A stretch of 11,675 nt of DNA from Desulfarculus sp. (GTDB taxonomy: Bacteria; Desulfobacterota; Desulfarculia; Desulfarculales; Desulfarculaceae), in contig JAIUYB010000030.1 of assembly GCA_020216625.1 (NCBI GenBank), positions 1 to 11,675 of the forward strand, written 5' to 3'. Positions 1 through 6,385 of this stretch are shown here, one piece after another. Below the pieces are notes generated by a model, which worked only from the letters and a program-made list of their open reading frames with translations, was not told the origin of the DNA and did no database searches. A program made the translations under genes and the position numbers. Position 1 is the first letter of the stretch; each line of letters opens with the position of its first letter.

Positions 1-44
1 GCACCGACACTCCATGGCCTTCTCCCTCGCCGGGCCGGCCAGCG

Positions 45-72
45 CGACGGGCGGGGGTGGCCCCGCCCGTCG
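45..72 (-). terminator. Perfect 12-bp GC hairpin downstream of hflC
   Basis: A perfect inverted repeat has 12-bp arms (CGACGGGCGGGG and its complement) around a 4-nt loop GTGG. It begins 53 nt past the hflC stop codon, where an end-of-operon structure would be expected. Neither strand has a run of U after the stem, so it is not a canonical intrinsic terminator; it could be a U-less terminator, an RNase-blocking 3' structure, or shared with a gene outside the window. The rest of 1-125 shows nothing convincing. Confidence 0.4.
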
Positions 73-125
73 TGGGTCTGTCATCATCCCGCCGGCCCCG
101 CCCCGATGGCGCGGCGCGCCGGGCG

Positions 126-1112
126 CTAAGGCACCCGCTTCAGGTAGCGCAGGTATTCGCTGTCGGTGGACAGGATCAGGTCCAGCTTGTCCTCGGGCAG
201 GCCGCCGTAGGTCTCCAGGGTCTTGAACAGGGCGTAGAACTGGGGATCGCGGCCAAAGGCCTGACCGTAGATCTGGGTGGCCTGGCCGTCGCCCTGGCCC
301 CGTATCTCCTGGGCCTGCTTGTAGGCCTCGGAGCGGATGCGGGCCAGCTCCTTCTCCATGGTGCCCAGGATGCGCCGCTTCTCGCCCTCGCCCTCGCTGC
401 GCAAGAGGCTGGCGATGCGCTTGCGTTCGCTGATCATGCGCTCGAAGACCCGCTTCTGCACACTCTCCACGTAGTTGATGCGCTTGATCTGCACGTCGAT
501 CAGCTCGATGCCGTACTGCGGGGTCAGCTTGGCCGCCTCGGCCAGCATGTGGCGGGTGATCTTCTCGCGCCCCACCTTGACGTCCACCGGCTCGGTGGAG
601 GTGTCGCCCACCATGCCGCCCCCGCCGGTCTCGGCGCTGGTGAGCATCGACTGGGCCAGGGTCAGGTCCTTGGGCGGGCTGGGGTCCCAACTGGCCGAGC
701 GCACCAGCTCCACCAGCAGGTTGCTGGAGACCATGTCGCGCACCACCGAGTCGATGATGTCGTCCAGGCGGCTGGCCGCCCCGGTCTCGTTGGCCACGGT
801 CTGCAAAAAGCGCAAGGGGTCGGTGATGCGCCAGCGGGCGGTGGTGTCCACCCAGATGTATTTCTTGTCGCGGGTGGGGATCTCGTTGGGCCGGCCGTCC
901 CATTTCAGGATGCGCTTGTCAAACAGGTGCACCTCCTGGATCAGGGGCAGCTTGAAGTAGAGCCCGGCCTCGCTGAAGGGACCTGCCAGGGGCTTGCCGA
1001 ACTGGGTGACGATGGCCTGCTGGCCCTCGCGCACGATGAAGAACGAGCCCATGCCCACGAACAGGACCGCCGCCAGGACCGCCGCCAGGGTGATTAGACG
1101 CGGGTTTTTCAC
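126..1112 (-). CDS. hflC: HflC, SPFH/band-7 membrane protein (FtsH modulator subunit)
   Basis: This 328-residue protein is close to E. coli HflC in length (about 334). Residues about 7-26 form a single N-terminal membrane anchor (a hydrophobic run ending GSFFIVREG), followed by the band-7/SPFH domain (IVTQFGKPL, then GLYFKLPLIQEVHLFD). Next come the YGIELIDVQIKRINY segment and a long charged coiled coil. The C-terminal GQGDGQATQIYGQAFG and DPQFYALFKTLETY are typical HflC features. In known bacteria HflC pairs with HflK in a large membrane assembly around the protease FtsH and tempers its activity. The start is GTG, overlapping the hflK stop as GTGA, with AGGAGGT ideally placed upstream. Translational coupling to hflK is likely. 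Function rests on family knowledge; identity is clear. Confidence 0.95.
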   Translation of the reverse strand: MKNPRLITLAAVLAAVLFVGMGSFFIVREGQQAIVTQFGKPLAGPFSEAGLYFKLPLIQEVHLFDKRILKWDGRPNEIPTRDKKYIWVDTTARWRITDPLRFLQTVANETGAASRLDDIIDSVVRDMVSSNLLVELVRSASWDPSPPKDLTLAQSMLTSAETGGGGMVGDTSTEPVDVKVGREKITRHMLAEAAKLTPQYGIELIDVQIKRINYVESVQKRVFERMISERKRIASLLRSEGEGEKRRILGTMEKELARIRSEAYKQAQEIRGQGDGQATQIYGQAFGRDPQFYALFKTLETYGGLPEDKLDLILSTDSEYLRYLKRVP

Positions 1113-2170
1113 TGGCGCACCTCCTTGGCCGCCGGGGCCGGGGCGGGCTTGCCGTCCTTGCCCAGGCCCATCAGGGGCAGAGGGCCCTTGACCGATTCGT
1201 CCACCACCCAGACCCTGGAGGCCTTGCCCAGGATGGCTTGCAACGAGTCCAGGTAGAAGCGGCGCTGGGTCACGTCCTTGGCTTGCTGGTAGGCGGCCAG
1301 CACCTCGGTGAAGCGCTTGGCCTCGCCCTGGGCGCGGTTGATCTGCTCGGTGGCGTAGCCCTCGGCCTCGGTCACCAGGCGCTTGCCCTCGCCGGTGGCC
1401 TTGGGCACCTCGCGGTTGTAGGCCTCCTGGGCCTCGTTGATCATGCGCTCCATCTGCTGGCGCGCCTCGTTGACCTCGTTGAAGGCCGGCTGCACCGGGG
1501 CGGGCGGGTTGACGTCCTGGAGCTTGACCGTCACCACCTGGACCCCGGTCTGATAGATGTCCAAGAGCGATTGGAGCTCCTTCTGGGCCAGGGCGGCGAT
1601 CTCCACGCGTTGCAGGGTCAAGACCGCGTCGGAATAGCGGTTGCCCACGATGGAGCGCATCACCGACTCGCTCAGATCGCGGATCACCGCCACCCCGTCG
1701 CGCACCGCGAACAGCCAGAGCTTGGGGTCGCGGATCTGGAACTGCACGATCCACTTGACATCCAGCACCGCCAAGTCGCCGGTGAGCATCAGTGATTCAT
1801 CGTCCAGGCCTTTTTCGGAGAAGCGGCTGCGGGTGCCGGGGGCGATGCCCCGGAAGCCGAACTCCTCCTTGAAGACCCGGCCGGTCTTGACCGGGATCAT
1901 CTGCTCGACGCCCAGGGGAAGCTTGAGGTGCAGGCCGGGCCCGCTGGAGCGGTTGTAGCGGCCAAAGCGCAGCACCACCCCGGTCTCCTCCGGCCCCACG
2001 GTGTAGTAGGCGCTGGATCCCACCAGCACCAGCAGCACCAGGACCAGCACCGCCCACAGGCCCTTGGGGCGGTTGAGTTTGGGAAGACGTTGCTTGACCT
2101 CGTTGAGGACCTGGTTCAGGTCGGGTTCGCGGCCGCTCCCGCGGGGCGGCGGCGTCCAATCCATGGGCAT
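1109..2170 (-). CDS. hflK: HflK, SPFH/band-7 membrane protein (FtsH modulator subunit)
   Basis: The protein has 353 residues. A short proline- and charge-rich cytoplasmic N-terminus (about 1-36) precedes one membrane helix (about 37-56) and then the band-7 domain beginning YTVGPEETGVVLRFGRY. The HflK signature VNPPAPVQPAFNEVNEAR is present, followed by a long Glu/Arg/Gln-rich coiled coil. The chosen ATG has AGAGGTG about 7 nt upstream and gives the usual HflK start; the frame stays open a further 53 codons upstream, but that stretch lies in the leader and resembles no HflK N-terminus. It forms a two-gene unit with hflC (4-nt overlap), so the two subunits are probably made in equal amounts. 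Expected role: complex with HflC regulating FtsH and membrane organisation. ftsH is not in the window. Confidence 0.95.
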   Translation of the reverse strand: MPMDWTPPPRGSGREPDLNQVLNEVKQRLPKLNRPKGLWAVLVLVLLVLVGSSAYYTVGPEETGVVLRFGRYNRSSGPGLHLKLPLGVEQMIPVKTGRVFKEEFGFRGIAPGTRSRFSEKGLDDESLMLTGDLAVLDVKWIVQFQIRDPKLWLFAVRDGVAVIRDLSESVMRSIVGNRYSDAVLTLQRVEIAALAQKELQSLLDIYQTGVQVVTVKLQDVNPPAPVQPAFNEVNEARQQMERMINEAQEAYNREVPKATGEGKRLVTEAEGYATEQINRAQGEAKRFTEVLAAYQQAKDVTQRRFYLDSLQAILGKASRVWVVDESVKGPLPLMGLGKDGKPAPAPAAKEVRQ

Positions 2171-2319
2171 GTCGTTCACCTCTTGGGGGGTGGGATGGCT
2201 TGGGCGCGCGGCGTGGTGATGGGCGATGGCGGCCCCCGCCCACGGCGCGCCCGGCGGCCCGGGCGATAATCTTAGGTTCTCGCGAACGGCTTTCCGGAAG
2301 GACCGCCTACTCAGGTTAA

Positions 2320-2348
2320 ATTCTATCAAGCCCGGTCGACCTGGGCAA
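2320..2348 (-). promoter_or_regulatory. Sigma70-type promoter for hflK-hflC
   Basis: On the minus strand, TTGCCC (2348-2343) is followed after exactly 17 nt by TAGAAT (2325-2320). The boxes match the consensus at 4 of 6 and 5 of 6 positions. The -35 box begins 18 nt past the ampG stop, so hflKC can be transcribed independently of greA-ampG. Predicted transcription start is near 2313, giving a leader of about 143 nt. Confidence 0.6.
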
Positions 2349-2366
2349 GTTAGGCCCTGACGATCG

Positions 2367-3629
2367 CTATTTAGGGTCGGTGTGCTCCGCCGCGGACGGC
2401 GGGGCCTCCTGGCGCCAGGGGGCGAACTTGATCAGCATCAGGAGCCCCGGCAGGGCGATGAGGGTGCAGAAGATGAAGAACCAGGACCAGCCCATTTCCT
2501 TGGCCATCCAGCCGGTGGGCGCGCTCAGGATCACGCGGGGGATGCCCATCAGGCTGCTGAGCAGGGCGTATTGGGTGGCGGTGAAGCTCTTGTTGGTCAG
2601 GGCGGCCATGAAGGCCACGTAGGCGGTGGTGCCCATGCCGCCGGTGAGGTTCTCGAAGGCGATGACCGAGGCCAGGCCGGCCACGGTCGGCCCCAAATGG
2701 GCCAGCACCGCGAAACCGGCGGTGGAGACGGCCTGGAGCACCCCGAAGACCCACAAGGCGCGGTTGATGCCCAGGCGCAGCATCAGCACCCCGCCGATGA
2801 GCCCCCCGGCCACCGTGGCCCAGAAGCCGAACAGCTTGACCACCGCGCCGATCTCGGTCTTGCTGAAGCCCAGGTCCAGGTAGAAGGGCATGGTCATGGC
2901 CGAGGCCATGGTGTCGCCCAGCTTGTAGAGCAGGATCAGGGCCAGCACCCCCAGGGCCCAGTAGGGGTTCACCCGCCGGAAATACTCCAGGAAGGGTTCC
3001 ACCACCGCTTCGACCAGGGTGGTGGGCGGACGTTCGCTGACCTTGGGCTCGCGGGCGGCCAGGGTGGTCGCCAGGCCCACCCCCAGACAGGCGGCCAGGA
3101 TCAGGTAGACCCGGGAGAAGGCCAGATGGTCGGCCAGGATCAGGCCGCCGCCCGAGGCCAGGAGCATGCCCACCCGGTAGCCGTTGACGTACAGGGACGA
3201 GCCCAGACCCAATTCGTCGTCGGCCAGGTCCTCGCGGCGGTAGGCGTCGATGACGATGTCCTGGCTGGCGCTCAGGAAGGCCACCGCCAGGGCCATCAGG
3301 CCCAGGATCAGGGGCTGGCTTTTGGGATCGCACTGGCCCAGGCCGGCGATGGCCAAAATCAACAGGAGCTGGACCAGGAACAGCCAGCCCCGGCGCCGGC
3401 CCAGGAAGGGCAGGCGGTAGCGGTCGAAGATCGGCGCCCAGAGAAACTTGAAGGTGTAGGGCAGACCCACCAGGGTGATCAGGCCGATCAGGGTCAGGTC
3501 CACCCGCTCCTGCTGCATCCAGGCCTGCAACAGCGAGAGGGTGAGCAACAACGGCAGCCCGCTGCTGAAGCCCATCATGAAGGCCACCAGCATGCGGGGG
3601 CTGAGGGCGCTTTTCAGCGTCGCGGCCAC
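2367..3629 (-). CDS. ampG: AmpG-family muropeptide permease (MFS)
   Basis: This 420-residue protein has about 12 predicted membrane helices. AmpG hallmarks are visible: GFSSGLPLLLTLSLLQAWM in helix 1, YTFKFLWAPIFDRY after helix 2, GRRRGWLF, SASQDIVIDAYR in helix 4, and GGMGTTAYVAFMAALTNKSF with ATQYALLSSLMGIPRV near the C-terminus. It is shorter than E. coli AmpG (491 residues, 14 helices) and lacks room for the extra helices. The expected role is import of GlcNAc-anhydroMurNAc peptides across the inner membrane for cell-wall recycling; in some bacteria this feeds beta-lactamase induction, but no ampC, ampR or ampD is nearby. The start is GTG with no clear Shine-Dalgarno; homologues begin just before the SPRMLVAF segment, which supports it over the ATG at codon 13. 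It probably shares the greA transcript (73-nt gap). Confidence 0.88.
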   Translation of the reverse strand: MAATLKSALSPRMLVAFMMGFSSGLPLLLTLSLLQAWMQQERVDLTLIGLITLVGLPYTFKFLWAPIFDRYRLPFLGRRRGWLFLVQLLLILAIAGLGQCDPKSQPLILGLMALAVAFLSASQDIVIDAYRREDLADDELGLGSSLYVNGYRVGMLLASGGGLILADHLAFSRVYLILAACLGVGLATTLAAREPKVSERPPTTLVEAVVEPFLEYFRRVNPYWALGVLALILLYKLGDTMASAMTMPFYLDLGFSKTEIGAVVKLFGFWATVAGGLIGGVLMLRLGINRALWVFGVLQAVSTAGFAVLAHLGPTVAGLASVIAFENLTGGMGTTAYVAFMAALTNKSFTATQYALLSSLMGIPRVILSAPTGWMAKEMGWSWFFIFCTLIALPGLLMLIKFAPWRQEAPPSAAEHTDPK

Positions 3630-3702
3630 GCGGCACCGGGGCGCGGGAGGGGATCCGGCCGGGGTTGGGGCGCGAGGTGGGCGGGATCGGGCAAGACCGG
3701 GC

Positions 3703-4179
3703 CTAGTCCGCGGCGCTGACTTCGAGGATCTCTAGCACCCTGAGGCCGCCCGGGGTCTTGACCCGCACCTCGTCGCCTTCTTCCTTGCCCACCAGGGCCT
3801 GGCCAATGGGCGAGGTCAGGGAGATCCGTCCGGCGCTGGCGTCGCTCTCGGCCGGACCCACCAGTTGGTAGGTCATCTCCTCGTCGGCCTCGGGGTCGTA
3901 GAGCTTGACCACCGCGCCGAAGACCACCCGGCCATCGGGCTCGGGCAGGGGATCCACCACCTCCACGTTGGCCAGCATCACCTCTAGTTCCATGAGCTTG
4001 GCGCTGATCACGGCCTGGCGCTCCTTGGCGGCGTGGAACTCGGCGTTCTCGGAAAGGTCGCCGTGGGCCCGGGCCTCGGCGATGGCCTGGACGTTGCGCG
4101 GCAGCTCCACCTTGCGCAACTGATCCAATTCCTCTTTCAGACGCTGCTGGCCCTGGCGGGTGATGAGATGGCGTTCCAC
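3703..4179 (-). CDS. greA: Transcription elongation factor GreA
   Basis: The 158-residue product equals E. coli GreA in length. The N-terminal coiled coil (about 1-75) carries the tip motif ARAHGDLSENAEFHAAKERQ, whose acidic residues enter the RNA polymerase secondary channel and stimulate cleavage of backtracked RNA. The C-terminal FKBP-like domain includes GRISLTSPIGQALVGKEEGD and VKTPGG. The frame is open 44 codons upstream, but GTG at 4179 gives the family start (VERHLITRQGQQRLKEEL) and has GGGAG about 9 nt upstream. It is the first gene of the minus-strand group, with a strong promoter and a structured leader. Identity is near certain; ampG just downstream is probably co-transcribed. Confidence 0.97.
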   Translation of the reverse strand: MERHLITRQGQQRLKEELDQLRKVELPRNVQAIAEARAHGDLSENAEFHAAKERQAVISAKLMELEVMLANVEVVDPLPEPDGRVVFGAVVKLYDPEADEEMTYQLVGPAESDASAGRISLTSPIGQALVGKEEGDEVRVKTPGGLRVLEILEVSAAD

Positions 4180-4217
4180 AACAATCGCTCCCCGCGAAAA
4201 GATAAAAGCACGACGAA

Positions 4218-4245
4218 CCGCCTCGGCCCAGGCCGGGCGAGGCGG
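4218..4245 (-). promoter_or_regulatory. Stable hairpin in the greA leader, terminator/attenuator-like
   Basis: On the minus strand CCGCCTCG pairs perfectly with CGAGGCGG; three more inner G-C pairs form after a one-base bulge, leaving a 5-nt loop. About 10 nt downstream the RNA becomes U-rich (TTTTATCTTTT), shortly before the greA ribosome-binding site. It lies some 50 nt into the predicted leader. The gap between stem and U-rich tract is atypical for an intrinsic terminator, so attenuation is a possibility rather than a firm call. Confidence 0.45.
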
Positions 4246-4273
4246 GCTGGAGCGGACGCTATTGGATTCGGGA

Positions 4274-4292
4274 GCCGGCCTTGCGGGCCGGC
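4274..4292 (-). promoter_or_regulatory. 5'-end stem-loop of the greA transcript
   Basis: GCCGGCC and GGCCGGC pair perfectly (7 bp) around a 5-nt loop, within a few nucleotides of the predicted greA transcription start (near 4295). A stem at the extreme 5' end often protects mRNA from 5'-dependent decay; that role here is inference. The pairing itself is seen directly. Confidence 0.45.
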
Positions 4293-4301
4293 GATGAAGC
4301 A

Positions 4302-4330
4302 AGTATAACACTCCCCGCCGGGCCGGGCAA
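4302..4330 (-). promoter_or_regulatory. Sigma70-type promoter for greA (and ampG)
   Basis: The minus strand reads TTGCCC (4330-4325), a 17-nt spacer, and TATACT (4307-4302), matching the consensus at 4 of 6 and 5 of 6 positions. Predicted start of transcription is near 4295, about 115 nt before the GTG of greA. Its -35 box lies 12 bp from the -35 box of the divergent plus-strand promoter. Confidence 0.65.
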
Positions 4331-4342
4331 TCCGGGGCCGGC

Positions 4343-4371
4343 TTGTGGCCATCAGGGGGCGGTGATATACT
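4343..4371 (+). promoter_or_regulatory. Extended -10 promoter for the yceD-rpmF-plsX operon
   Basis: TTGTGG (4343-4348), a 17-nt spacer and TATACT (4366-4371) form a sigma70-type promoter. The -10 is preceded by TG at 4363-4364, giving the extended -10 pattern TGnTATACT that compensates for the weak -35. Predicted transcription start is near 4378, about 138 nt before the yceD start. This is the best candidate for driving the whole plus-strand operon. Confidence 0.6.
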
Positions 4372-4389
4372 AGGCCCCTGGTTTGGGTT

Positions 4390-4424
4390 GGACCGGGGCC
4401 CCGCTGGCGAGGGGGCGGCGGTCC
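4390..4424 (+). promoter_or_regulatory. Leader hairpin 1 of the plus-strand operon
   Basis: GGACCG (4390-4395) pairs with CGGTCC (4419-4424), and inside it GCCCC (4398-4402) pairs with GGGGC (4412-4416). It lies near the 5' end of the predicted transcript. No U-tract follows directly (the next T run is four bases, 10 nt on), so it is not called a terminator. Its function is unknown to me. Confidence 0.4.
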
Positions 4425-4439
4425 ATTACGCGGTTTTGA

Positions 4440-4471
4440 CGGCGGGCGGAAGCCCAGGCAACCCCCCGCCG
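4440..4471 (+). promoter_or_regulatory. Leader hairpin 2 of the plus-strand operon, with an alternative pairing
   Basis: CGGCGGG (4440-4446) can pair with CCCGCCG (4465-4471). Part of the first arm can instead form a small stem GGGC-GGAA-GCCC (4444-4455), so the two folds exclude one another. It lies 34 nt upstream of the yceD Shine-Dalgarno sequence. No riboswitch class that I know of is recognisable. Confidence 0.3.
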
Positions 4472-4515
4472 CGGCTGATGGTTTCGCCGATCCGGGTGAC
4501 GCGCGGAGGATGGTC

Positions 4516-5037
4516 TTGAAGGTGCGCCTGGAGGACATCCCCCCCGAGGGTCTGGAGGTGGAATTCAGCGACCACCGGGCCCGGCCCCGGGACCTGGGAG
4601 AGGTGGTGACCGAGATCACCAGCGTCCCCTGGGCCCGCTTGCGCCTGGAAAAGCAGGGCGAGCAGGTCCTGGCCCGGGGCGAGTACCGCGCCGGGGTGCG
4701 GCTGGTCTGTAGCCGCTGTCTCCAGCCCGGCCAGGCCGAGTTGAGCGGGGCGCTAGAGCTGATCTTCAGCCCGCCCCAGACCCCCGCCGCCGAGGAGGTT
4801 CGCCTGGGTGGCGAGGAGATGGACCTGGTCTTTTTCGAAGGCGACGAGCTGGATCTGGCCCAGGCCCTGCGCGACGAGATCGGCCTCAACCTGCCCATGG
4901 CCCCCTTGTGCCGGGCCGAGTGCGCGGGGCTGTGTCCGGTCTGCGGCCGCGACCTTAATCAGGGCCGTTGCGACTGTCGCCGGGACCAGGTGGACCCCCG
5001 CTGGGCCAAGCTGGCCAAGCTGGAGATAAAAAAGTAG
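4516..5037 (+). CDS. yceD: YceD/DUF177 family protein, zinc-ribbon-like
   Basis: This DUF177 protein has about 173 residues and the pairs expected of the family: CSRCLQP near residue 65 and a C-terminal cluster CRAECAGLCPVCGRDLN followed by CDC, which probably bind zinc. Position directly upstream of rpmF is the conserved context; YceD-type proteins are linked to rRNA processing (in plants, 23S rRNA accumulation) and ribosome assembly, though the exact function is not settled. Start choice: an ATG at 4510 directly abuts the GGAGG (4505-4509), leaving no spacing, whereas TTG at 4516 has the ideal 6-nt gap and gives the family-like N-terminus MKVRLEDIPPEGLEVEF. I therefore favour TTG; ATG 4510 would add two residues. 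It is first in the operon, 54 nt before rpmF. Confidence 0.85.
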   Translation: MKVRLEDIPPEGLEVEFSDHRARPRDLGEVVTEITSVPWARLRLEKQGEQVLARGEYRAGVRLVCSRCLQPGQAELSGALELIFSPPQTPAAEEVRLGGEEMDLVFFEGDELDLAQALRDEIGLNLPMAPLCRAECAGLCPVCGRDLNQGRCDCRRDQVDPRWAKLAKLEIKK

Positions 5038-5091
5038 GACACCAGAAGCCGGGCCCCCGCCGGCCCAAAAAAGCCAAGGAGCAACAGGATC

Positions 5092-5271
5092 ATGGCCGTT
5101 CCCAAACGACGTCAGTCCCACACCCGCAGCCGCAAGCGCCGCGCCCACGACGCCATCAGCCTGGTGGCCGTCACCAATTGCCCGCAGTGCGGCGAGGCCA
5201 AGGAGCCCCACCGCGTCTGCCCCGCCTGCGGCACCTACAAGGGCCGCCAGGTGGTGAGCAAGGAGGACTAA
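5092..5271 (+). CDS. rpmF: 50S ribosomal protein L32
   Basis: The 59-residue protein begins [20 protein letters not shown], the arginine/lysine-rich start of L32. Four cysteines in two pairs, CPQCG (30 and 33) and CPACG (43 and 46), form the zinc ribbon, so this is the zinc-binding (C+) form. Reading and length are typical. AAGGAG lies about 12 nt before the ATG. It sits between yceD and plsX as in many Proteobacteria, linking ribosome supply to lipid synthesis. Confidence 0.97.
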   Translation: MAVPKRRQSHTRSRKRRAHDAISLVAVTNCPQCGEAKEPHRVCPACGTYKGRQVVSKED

Positions 5272-5281
5272 GGGCGGCGGC

Positions 5282-6319
5282 ATGTTGCGCATCGCCCTGG
5301 ACGGCATGGGGGGCGATCACGCCCCCGCCGCTATGGTCGAGGGCGCGGTCCAGTGCCTGGATCGCGACCCCGAGTTGAACGTGGTGCTGGTGGGCAGGCC
5401 CGAGGCCCTGGAGCCCGAGCTGGCCCGTCTGTCTCCCCCGCCGGGACGCATCACCATCCACCCCGCCAGCCAGGTGGCCGGCATGGACGAGGCCCCGGGC
5501 CACGTCCTGCGCCACCAGCGCGACGCCTCCATCCGGGTGGCCTTCGATCTACACAAGGCCGGCCAGGTGGACGCCGTGGTCAGCGCCGGCAACAGCGGGG
5601 CCACCATGGCCGTGGGCATGGTGGTCATGGGCCGCCTGCCGGAGGTGGACCGTCCGGCCCTGGCCTCGGTCTTCCCCGGGCTCTCCGGCCCCACCGTGGT
5701 GCTGGACGTGGGGGCCAACGTCGATTGCTCGCCCCTGATGCTCTTGCAATTCGCCTACATGGGCGCGGCTTACGCCGAGCGGGTGGTGGGCCTGGCCAAC
5801 CCCGCGGTGGGATTGATGTCCATCGGCGAGGAGGGCGGCAAGGGCAACCACGTGGTCAAACAGGCCTACGAGTACCTCAAAAACAGTGGGCTGAATTTCA
5901 TCGGCAACGTGGAGGGCCGCGACCTTTTCGCCGGCCCGGCCCGGGTGGTGGTCTGCGACGGCTTCGTGGGCAACGTCTGCCTCAAGCTGGCCGAGGGCAT
6001 GTTCAAGGCCCTGTCGCGGGTGGTCAAGGAGCGGGTGGCGGTCAGCCTGACCGGCCGCCTGGGAGCGCTGCTGCTCAAGCCCACCCTGAGCACCCTGGCC
6101 AAGGATCTGGACTACGAGAACTACGGTGGCGCGCCGCTGTTGGGAATCAACGGCGTGGCCTTTGTCTGCCATGGGGCCTCCACCCCCAAGGCCATCGCCA
6201 GCGCCCTGGTGGTGGCCGCCGCCAGCGTGCGGGGCCGGGTGGCGGAGCACGTGGCCGATGGCCTGGCCCAATACCGGGGACGTCTGTTGGGCGATAACGG
6301 CGCGGAGGAACGGGAGTAA
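5282..6319 (+). CDS. plsX: Phosphate acyltransferase PlsX (acyl-ACP:phosphate)
   Basis: This 345-residue enzyme converts acyl-ACP and phosphate to acyl-phosphate, the acyl donor for PlsY in phosphatidic acid synthesis; it is a peripheral membrane enzyme. Family marks include IALDGMGGDHAP at the N-terminus, VDAVVSAGNSGATMA, GANVDCSP, NVEGRDLFAG and VVVCDGFVGNVCLKLAEG, and YGGAPLLGINGVAFVCHGAS. Length is normal and nothing looks damaged. The ATG is 10 nt after the rpmF stop, with AGGG upstream, so the two are surely co-transcribed. In E. coli the next gene would be fabH; here an acyl-CoA dehydrogenase follows after 66 nt. Confidence 0.97.
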   Translation: MLRIALDGMGGDHAPAAMVEGAVQCLDRDPELNVVLVGRPEALEPELARLSPPPGRITIHPASQVAGMDEAPGHVLRHQRDASIRVAFDLHKAGQVDAVVSAGNSGATMAVGMVVMGRLPEVDRPALASVFPGLSGPTVVLDVGANVDCSPLMLLQFAYMGAAYAERVVGLANPAVGLMSIGEEGGKGNHVVKQAYEYLKNSGLNFIGNVEGRDLFAGPARVVVCDGFVGNVCLKLAEGMFKALSRVVKERVAVSLTGRLGALLLKPTLSTLAKDLDYENYGGAPLLGINGVAFVCHGASTPKAIASALVVAAASVRGRVAEHVADGLAQYRGRLLGDNGAEERE

Positions 6320-6327
6320 CCCTCCCG
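6311..6327 (+). other. Small stem-loop across the plsX stop codon
   Basis: CGGGAG (6311-6316) pairs with CTCCCG (6322-6327), leaving TAACC in the loop; the TAA is the plsX stop codon. The stem is only 6 bp and has no U-tract. It marks the exact border between the conserved rpmF-plsX block and the dehydrogenase module, but may be chance in such GC-rich DNA. Confidence 0.25.
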
Positions 6328-6385
6328 CGCCGGCCCAGGCGACCGGCCCGGTTCGCGGCCAAGAATCTCCAGGGAGTGCAAGGCG

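Noticed and set aside
1..15. A possible minus-strand gene start at the left edge (ATG at 15-13, reading MECRC, with GGGAG upstream).
   Set aside because: Only five codons are visible, so nothing can be confirmed. The ribosome-binding-like sequence makes it worth checking with the flanking sequence.
2171..2329. N-terminal extension of HflK by 53 codons.
   Set aside because: The stretch lies mostly within the predicted leader, starts upstream of the expected transcription start, and has no HflK-like sequence; ATG 2170 has a good Shine-Dalgarno.
2330..2346. Dyad around GGTCGACC after ampG as a terminator.
   Set aside because: The stem is short and interrupted and no U-tract follows; the segment is better explained as part of the hflKC promoter spacer.
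57..3719. Long plus-strand open frames (up to 445 codons) opposite hflC, hflK and ampG.
   Set aside because: They are low-complexity, Gly/His/Gln/Ala-rich readings of the antisense strand, which stay open because of extreme GC bias. None has a recognisable domain, and the minus-strand genes are certain.
4390..4509. A known riboswitch in the operon leader.
   Set aside because: I compared it with cores of cobalamin, FMN, c-di-GMP and fluoride classes from memory and saw no match; only generic stems are supported.
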